This document shows, piece by piece, positions 60,035-64,000 of a stretch of 64,000 bases of DNA; the first letter of the stretch is position 1, and the number at the start of each line of letters is the position of its first letter. A program made the position numbers and the translations under genes. The stretch covers positions 62,001 through 126,000 of the forward strand of contig CAJUAH010000007.1 of the NCBI GenBank assembly GCA_910584375.1, given 5' to 3'. Source of the stretch: an uncultured Acetatifactor sp. (GTDB taxonomy: Bacteria; Bacillota; Clostridia; Lachnospirales; Lachnospiraceae). The notes beneath the pieces are model-generated. The model ran no database searches, had not been told where the DNA came from, and saw nothing but the letters and a program-made list of their open reading frames with translations.

Positions 60035-62518
60035 ATGTCAAAAATAATCAACAGGATTTGTCTGATGGCAGCGAGTATCCTCGTTGCGGCGTTAATGTGC
60101 AAGGGATCCGCGGAGGCTAAAGTAATCACTGTCAATGGGAACACTGGGCAAGATATTCAGGCGGCGTTGGATCAGGCGCAAAATGCAACGGAAGAGACGA
60201 CAGTCATGATTCCGCCCGGAACGTATCAGTTAAGCAGTCCGCTGTTGGTATATTCCAATACCACAATCAGAGCGACGGGAGCGACGATTGTAAACCGTAG
60301 CGAGGGGGCGGCGCTGACGGTATCTCCATATATTGATCCAACTAATATCAAAGTGATGGAGGGTATCTGGAGTGTGAACGGGAATCAGAGCGTTATTTAT
60401 TTCCCAGGTAGCAGGCCCGGATCCAATATTACATTGGAAAATGTGCATGTAGATGGTTCCCTTAACGGGAATAGCGATACCGTGGCGGGCATATATCTGA
60501 AAAACGTCATTGGCGGAAAAGTGAGTGGCTGCGATGCCAATGGTGTGTTGATGGGTATCGATATATCATGGTGCGAACAGATTGAGATTAGTCAAAACTC
60601 AATCCTCAGTGTAGGAGAGACCGGTTTTCAGGCGGTGAATGTAAAAAATCTTGTCGTAAGTGACAATTGGATTGTGAACAGTGGAAAATATGGTATGCTC
60701 GTAGACTGGGATAAGTCCTCTGTCATCAGTGGCAACACTGTGAAGGCCAGCGCGTTGGATCCGAACCGCGCGGGCCATGGCGAGGGTCTGGTGGTACGAA
60801 ACAGTGAAGGAACCCGGGTGGAAAACAACAATGTTACGGATGTGCGGAGTCATATAAAGGACTGGGGAAACGGCATATTGATTGCCGCCAGTAAGGATAT
60901 TACCGTGCAGGGGAATACCGTCAGTGAGGCGGGAAATCATGGTATACAGGTGACTTTTGCATCGGAACGAGTGTATTTAAACAACAATACAGTGACCGAT
61001 TCAGGCAATATTGGAATATCCATATCCAAGGCCAGTACCGCAGACATTACAGGCGGCGTCGTAAATAATACTACGGGATCCGCCATTGTATACGACGGTA
61101 AACCCTACGAGGGCAAGACCGGCGTGTCCGGAACAGTGGACGGCTGCCAGATAGACGGTAGCACAGCGGCGGGCATACATATTGAACAGGCGCAGGTTAC
61201 AGTGAAGAACGCGACAGTAAAAAACAGTACCGGCATGGGTGTTGTGGTGCTGAACAGCACGGCCACACTTTCCAATAACGTGATCCGGCAGGATGAGGTG
61301 GATGCGGGAGCAAACGGAATTGTGACCAATAATGGCGCCAGAGTAACTCTGCAGGGAAACCGGATCTGCAATTTTGGCAACAGCGGAATCGTCAACAATC
61401 CCGGGTGCGTTGTAAACGGAACCAATAACCAGATCATGGTAAACGCCAACAGATTTGGTGCGAATGCTATTTACAATCCTCAAGGTGGGCCTTCCGAGAT
61501 TAAAAATAACACGTTAAAGATTATTGCTATCGACGGTGCAAGTGTGACTGGGCAGGCATACTGGAATGATTTTGAATGTGGCGCAGTGGTAAACAGCGTG
61601 AAATATGAGACGACAGTTGGCGCCGGCGGTGTCAGCGGACAGTTTTCTGTCAGCTATCCCCAGACAGACAGCGGCAGAGTAGTGGTCTATGTCAGGGATG
61701 ACGCTGGTAACGCTGCTATTCTCCAGGCCCCGCCGGAGTTCGACCTGAATAAATTGCAGAGCGGCGACCGACAACTGGTGGAGAACTTTGTCAGGAGAAT
61801 GTATAATACCACTTTGGGACGCGGGGCGAGCGCCGAGGAGTTGAAGTATTACGTGGATCAATTGCAGAGCGGCGCTATAGACGGCGCCACGATAGCCCAG
61901 AATTTTGTGGGAAGCCCGGAGTTCCAGGGTAAGAACCTCAGTCCCGAGGATTATGTGGCCGCCATGTATGAGGCGTTCTTTGGCCGCAGCGCGGGAGCGG
62001 CGGAGATACAGTACTGGAAGAATGAAATGGCGTCCGGCATGTCCCGGAAGTACGTGCTGAGAGGCTTTGTCAATTCCAATGAGTTTGATATACTTTGTCA
62101 GAAGGCAGGCATTACCAGGGGACTGATGGTGCTGGCTACGGGTGAGGAATATGAGATTAATTACGAGAAACTGGGAGAGTTTGTAGAGCGTTTGTATGTA
62201 TGCGCGCTTAAGAGGAATATCAGGCCTTCGGAGGCGGAAAAGCAGTATTATGTCACAGGGATCGCGAACAGAACGATGACGGCGGAAACGGCGGCCAAGA
62301 ATTTCTTCTTCTCTTCGGAGTTTGAAAGCCAGCAGAACAGTGATGAGGAGTACATTAGCAGACTGTACGTGACTTTTATGGACCGTGAGCCCGCGGTTTC
62401 CGAGACGGGATATTGGATTGCGCAGATGAGGGCGGGTCTGACCAGGGTGACGGTTCTGGAGCGGTTTGCCGAATCAAATGAATTCAAAGAAATTATGAAG
62501 AGTTATGGAATTCGATAA
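60035..62518 (+). CDS. Secreted right-handed parallel beta-helix protein with DUF4214 array
   Basis: An 827-residue exported protein. A signal peptide (1 to about 28, ending SAEA) precedes a right-handed parallel beta-helix region (about 35-520) made of repeated coils with the ladder pattern NGI/GI-x-V followed by N-x-V or G-N. A beta linker (about 525-575) and two DUF4214 domains (about 577-827; LGRGASAEELKYY, EIQYWKNEM and EPAVSETGYWIAQM units) follow. Beta-helix proteins commonly bind or degrade polysaccharide; no catalytic triad of pectate lyase type could be assigned. GAGGAGGAG precedes ATG. Confidence 0.82.
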   Translation: MSKIINRICLMAASILVAALMCKGSAEAKVITVNGNTGQDIQAALDQAQNATEETTVMIPPGTYQLSSPLLVYSNTTIRATGATIVNRSEGAALTVSPYIDPTNIKVMEGIWSVNGNQSVIYFPGSRPGSNITLENVHVDGSLNGNSDTVAGIYLKNVIGGKVSGCDANGVLMGIDISWCEQIEISQNSILSVGETGFQAVNVKNLVVSDNWIVNSGKYGMLVDWDKSSVISGNTVKASALDPNRAGHGEGLVVRNSEGTRVENNNVTDVRSHIKDWGNGILIAASKDITVQGNTVSEAGNHGIQVTFASERVYLNNNTVTDSGNIGISISKASTADITGGVVNNTTGSAIVYDGKPYEGKTGVSGTVDGCQIDGSTAAGIHIEQAQVTVKNATVKNSTGMGVVVLNSTATLSNNVIRQDEVDAGANGIVTNNGARVTLQGNRICNFGNSGIVNNPGCVVNGTNNQIMVNANRFGANAIYNPQGGPSEIKNNTLKIIAIDGASVTGQAYWNDFECGAVVNSVKYETTVGAGGVSGQFSVSYPQTDSGRVVVYVRDDAGNAAILQAPPEFDLNKLQSGDRQLVENFVRRMYNTTLGRGASAEELKYYVDQLQSGAIDGATIAQNFVGSPEFQGKNLSPEDYVAAMYEAFFGRSAGAAEIQYWKNEMASGMSRKYVLRGFVNSNEFDILCQKAGITRGLMVLATGEEYEINYEKLGEFVERLYVCALKRNIRPSEAEKQYYVTGIANRTMTAETAAKNFFFSSEFESQQNSDEEYISRLYVTFMDREPAVSETGYWIAQMRAGLTRVTVLERFAESNEFKEIMKSYGIR

Positions 62519-62542
62519 GCATTTTTTAGAAAGGGTCGAAGG

Positions 62543-63772
62543 ATGAATAGAAAATTTTTCTGGAAGATACTTTTACTTGTCACAGTGATGGGTTTTATGA
62601 TGGGTATGTCCGTCTGCGCGGAAGAAGAGGATCTGACCTTGGTTTCCGTGAGCGGGGCGGATAATGTTGACGAGCTGGTTATGGCCAATGGGCATGGCAG
62701 GGTAAGCATTGATGGCAGTATGCTTTCTTTGTGGGCGACTAATAACTCTCTGGTCGAATTGAACTTTATTGTAAATAGTTTTGGGGATCCGACAGATTCT
62801 TTTGAAATACTGATTTACCGTGGAACCCAGGACGCCTTACAGGAGGTTGTGTGCAGCAAGGTTGATAATTTCAGCGATACGCCTGGCGGCGAGAAATATA
62901 CTTATCAGTGGAATACGAAAGATTTGAACAGGTATCCGGCAGGGGATTACACGATTGTTGTCACGTCTTACTACTACTCCGATAAAGGAAAGGCCGTTTC
63001 CGATGTGGATTCTCTGGGCATACAGCTGGGGGATTACAGGATGGTTCTGGACAGGGCTTTTGCAGCGCGGATGTACAGTATTGTGTTGGGACGTCCCGCA
63101 AGTGAAAATGAACTGACCTATTGGGGCGAGAACTTGTTCAATGGGCGTGTGACCGGGGCCGATACGATCTACGGATTTATAAACGGTCCTGAATTTGTAA
63201 ATAAGCATACCTCCAACAAAGAATATTTGCAGGTGCTGTACAGGGCGATTTTTGACAGGGAGCCTGGTAATTCCGAGCTGGAATATTGGCTGCAGATCAT
63301 GGAGGGCGGGATTTCCAGGAATTATGTGCTGAAAGGATTTGTGGACTCGGCGGAATTTGGAAGATTATGTGCCGAGTATGGTATCGTGCAGGGCACGGTC
63401 GCTCTGAAAGAAGTGCGGGATCTGTATCCGCAGATTGCCGGTTTTGTCAACAGATTATATAAGCTGACGCTGGAACGCAATGACGATGGCTCCGGAATAA
63501 ATTACTGGGTAGATATCCTGGTGAAGAAGACCAGGACTCCCCAGGCGGTAGCTCATGATTTTGTGTTCTCACCTGAGTTTGTCAACAAGAACCTTGGCGA
63601 CGCGGACTTTAGCAGAATCATGTACCGGGCCATGATGGACCGGGATGGTGCGGATGTGGAGATAAGCTATTATCAGGAACTGATGCGCGGCGGTATGACC
63701 CGCGAGAAAGTGTTCTCCTGCTTTGCCAACAGTCCGGAATTTAGCAGAATCGTTGCTTCTTACGGTCTGTAA
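62543..63772 (+). CDS. Secreted protein with beta-sandwich-like domain and DUF4214 array
   Basis: A 409-residue exported protein. Signal peptide 1-26 (ending SVCA), a beta-rich domain of about 130 residues (30-160; no enzyme motif), then two DUF4214 domains (about 170-409) with units LGRPASENELTYW, REPGNSELEYWLQIM, SGINYWVDIL and DGADVEISYYQEL. It is essentially a minimal DUF4214 protein. It lies 24 bases after the beta-helix gene in the same unit and is followed by a terminator. A structural or adhesive role is possible. Confidence 0.78.
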   Translation: MNRKFFWKILLLVTVMGFMMGMSVCAEEEDLTLVSVSGADNVDELVMANGHGRVSIDGSMLSLWATNNSLVELNFIVNSFGDPTDSFEILIYRGTQDALQEVVCSKVDNFSDTPGGEKYTYQWNTKDLNRYPAGDYTIVVTSYYYSDKGKAVSDVDSLGIQLGDYRMVLDRAFAARMYSIVLGRPASENELTYWGENLFNGRVTGADTIYGFINGPEFVNKHTSNKEYLQVLYRAIFDREPGNSELEYWLQIMEGGISRNYVLKGFVDSAEFGRLCAEYGIVQGTVALKEVRDLYPQIAGFVNRLYKLTLERNDDGSGINYWVDILVKKTRTPQAVAHDFVFSPEFVNKNLGDADFSRIMYRAMMDRDGADVEISYYQELMRGGMTREKVFSCFANSPEFSRIVASYGL

Positions 63773-63791
63773 ACAGAATAGTCAAACAACG

Positions 63792-63829
63792 AAGGTGGCA
63801 TTGGCCCTTGGGGCGAATGTCACCTTTTT
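63792..63829 (+). terminator. Terminator after the last DUF4214 gene
   Basis: An 11-base stem, AAGGTGGCATT with AATGTCACCTT (one G-U), around a GC-rich loop is followed by TTTTC. Confidence 0.85.
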
Positions 63830-63830
63830 C

Positions 63831-63859
63831 TTGAATTTGCGGTCCAAGTATGGTAAAGT
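63831..63859 (+). promoter_or_regulatory. Promoter of the final partial gene
   Basis: A -35 TTGAAT at 63831-63836, a 17-base spacer and an extended -10 TGGTAAAGT ending at 63859. Confidence 0.6.
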
Positions 63860-63908
63860 TAACCTGTATGTATATGGCATCGAAAGGTTGCCGGGAAAGA
63901 GGCTTGAG

Positions 63909-64000
63909 ATGAGGGTACGATGGCGTTTGGCGGTAGGCTGCGCAACGGTATTGATATATATTGGGGCGATGATCTGGATCAGTCTGGCGCAGCAGGATTA
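63909..64000 (+). CDS. Start of a membrane or secreted protein (truncated by window end)
   Basis: Thirty codons are visible from ATG 63909, which has AAAGAGG 7 bases upstream. The encoded start, MRVRWRLAVG and a hydrophobic run up to SLAQQD, is a signal peptide or N-terminal membrane anchor. The product cannot be identified. It follows its own promoter, so it begins a new transcription unit. Confidence 0.6.
   Translation, partial: MRVRWRLAVGCATVLIYIGAMIWISLAQQD

Noticed and set aside
60157..61500. Beta-helix region as DNA-level tandem repeats
   Set aside because: The coils repeat only at the level of protein pattern; the underlying DNA is not repeated.
1..64000. CRISPR arrays, insertion sequences, prophage or integrase genes
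   Set aside because: No regularly spaced direct repeats, transposase-like or phage-like proteins, or terminal inverted repeats were seen on either strand.

Overview
The window looks like a chromosomal segment from an anaerobic, flagellated, low-to-moderate GC member of the Clostridia, most likely family Lachnospiraceae. The pointers are protein families and gene orders: mbl-flgF-flgG-flgJ, comF-yvyF, cdaA-cdaR-glmM, uvrB-uvrA behind a GAAC-N4-GTTC SOS box, a stand-alone Spo0A effector domain, and secreted proteins ending in DUF4214 repeats. The species assignment is inference. All genes but one (a PAP2-like membrane protein at 29031-29489) lie on the + strand.

Positions 1-29500 are mostly housekeeping. 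They hold a FliD-like flagellar protein, tRNA-Gln(CUG), an acyl-ACP thioesterase, a CvfB-type RNA-binding protein, a CPBP protease, a YjfB-type motility peptide and a PucR/CdaR-type regulator. A cell-wall hydrolysis module follows: ftsE, ftsX, a coiled-coil LytM/M23 protein and a CtpA protease. Next come a GT-C-like membrane protein, uvrB-uvrA, the Mbl/MreB and flagellar rod genes, recD2, comF, yvyF, two unknown membrane proteins, the c-di-AMP synthase cdaA with its regulator cdaR, glmM and HPr.

Positions 29600-55740 are a large cell-surface polysaccharide locus. It contains two PTPS-related/GT-C-like membrane proteins, a GtrB-like polyprenyl-phosphate glycosyltransferase, several GT2 and GT4 glycosyltransferases and two different initiating sugar-phosphate transferases. 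It also has a Wzz-like protein, an EpsG/Wzy-like polymerase, a PglF/CapD-type 4,6-dehydratase with a partner reductase/epimerase, and a membrane-bound alkaline-phosphatase-superfamily transferase resembling LTA synthase. A Spo0A C-terminal-domain protein with 0A-box-like sites upstream of it sits inside the locus. At its end, a cassette of a ~160-residue DUF4214-like protein plus a GT4 enzyme occurs twice in tandem.

Positions 55744-63772 encode four consecutive secreted proteins: a glucosaminidase, a papain-like protease, a parallel beta-helix protein and a small beta-domain protein. Each ends in one or two DUF4214 domains. The recurrence of DUF4214 both among the glycosyltransferases and on the exported proteins is the most interesting feature of the window. 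It suggests, but does not prove, that the domain links exported proteins to the glycan made by the locus. The window ends in the first codons of another membrane or secreted protein. I saw no insertion sequences, CRISPR arrays, rRNA genes or phage genes.
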